DNA from: Muribaculaceae bacterium
GTDB lineage: Bacteria; Bacteroidota; Bacteroidia; Bacteroidales; Muribaculaceae
Reading direction: 5' to 3'
DNA length: 6,012 nucleotides
Assembly: GCA_022511505.1 (NCBI GenBank)
Contig: JAFLTK010000058.1
Span: forward strand, 1-6,012
Part shown: positions 5,614 to 6,012 of the stretch, piece by piece
Layout of the letters: every line of letters begins with the position of its first letter
How positions within the stretch are numbered: the first letter of the stretch is position 1
Translations under genes and position numbers: made by a program
Notes under the pieces: model-generated
Told to the model about the DNA's origin: nothing
Database searches by the model: none
The model's input: the letters and a program-made list of their open reading frames with translations, nothing else

Positions 5614-6012
5614 ATCTCAAATATATTATCGGTTTCAATTTCATTTTCAGTTATTGTAACAGAACCATCCTTAATGCCTTCTTTAAGGACCTCCTCAAAT
5701 TTTTGAAGCGTCAAGACATATCCGCTTAAAGAGTCATCCTCTGCATAAGTACGGGTTGTCTTATGACCGCCATTACCGAGAATCAATATTTTATCAGAGA
5801 GCCTAAGCGCATATAGTCTTAATCTTGACTTAATCGTGGGTAATGCTACTACCGAATCTCTCATCCTACCTTCGGGTCTAAAATAGCGCTCGAGAGCACC
5901 GAAGTCAAGAATCTGGTCTATAAATTTCGCTATAATACGATAATCCTTTCCTTATTCAACTCACCATCGGCCTGAAACTTAGCCACAAACTTTTCAAACT
6001 CACTTAAATCGT
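5610..6012 (-). pseudogene. toxin-like gene of a TA pair, frameshifted, 5' end beyond window
   Basis: An ATG-started 84-aa frame (5610-5864) is open, but coding sequence continues upstream of that ATG without a stop to a TAA at 5954-5952, reading GKDYRIIAKFIDQILDFGAL then ERYFRPEGRMRDS. A second frame enters from the window edge (6010 onward: DLSEFEKFVAKF, QADGELNKE) and runs to a TAG at 5932-5930. Adding one base in the A-run at 5949-5947 joins the two smoothly (NKEKDYRIIAKF), which suggests a single gene with a one-base deletion, or a sequence error. The core LPTIKSRLRLYALRLSDK and ILILGNGGHKTTRTY recalls small RelE/HigB-like toxins, with the lysine of GGHK a possible catalytic residue; this family assignment is tentative. 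The tail after about residue 60 of the 84-aa frame is acidic. One 60-base stretch (5641-5700) counts 35% G+C, far below the housekeeping genes, pointing to acquisition. If the shorter ORF is used it would give a truncated product. Confidence 0.6.

Overview
The window looks like a chromosomal segment from a GC-rich member of the Bacteroidales, perhaps Muribaculaceae; the family is a guess. The evidence is threefold. Three upstream regions carry the Bacteroidetes-type promoter (TTTG or TTG, then exactly 20 bp, then TAnnTTTG). There are no Shine-Dalgarno sequences before the genes. The protein set is typical of gut Bacteroidales: a large two-Creatinase-domain aminopeptidase P, a gamma-carbonic-anhydrase-like protein, TcdA and a DUF4143 ATPase.

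Layout. Bases 1-33 hold a 9-bp tandem repeat cut by the window edge. A promoter at 80-111 serves two plus-strand genes: a 597-aa Xaa-Pro aminopeptidase (169-1962) and, 27 bp later, a 180-aa gamma-carbonic-anhydrase-family protein (1990-2532). A stem-loop terminator follows at 2560-2596. All remaining genes are on the minus strand. Read in their own direction they are: a toxin-antitoxin-like pair (5610-6012, then 5347-5613), whose toxin reading frame appears broken by a one-base shift; tcdA with its own promoter (5282-5313); a 150-aa membrane-anchored protein joined to tcdA by an ATGA overlap; and an ATPase of the AAA_14/DUF4143 type (2680-3879).

The most unusual structure is the ATPase gene with its flanks. 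Five copies of a 20-bp inverted-repeat unit (TTGCWTG-N6-CAWGCAA) flank it, two on one side and three on the other. Within each group the unit centres are exactly 32 bp apart, close to three turns of DNA. Stem changes are compensated, so each arm variant keeps its matching partner. A 38-bp stretch is repeated in direct orientation on both sides with a single mismatch. The unit nearest the ATPase start is a perfect 28-bp palindrome that overlaps the predicted -33 box of the ATPase promoter. The whole 2617-4004 block sits neatly between the 3' ends of two unrelated transcription units. I read it as a repeat-bounded gene cassette, possibly self-regulated and possibly mobile; only the repeats and their geometry are directly seen.

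The aminopeptidase, carbonic-anhydrase-like protein and TcdA are housekeeping functions (peptide turnover, metal-dependent trimeric hexapeptide protein, tRNA A37 modification). The ATPase block and the AT-rich toxin-antitoxin pair look like accessory DNA inserted around them.
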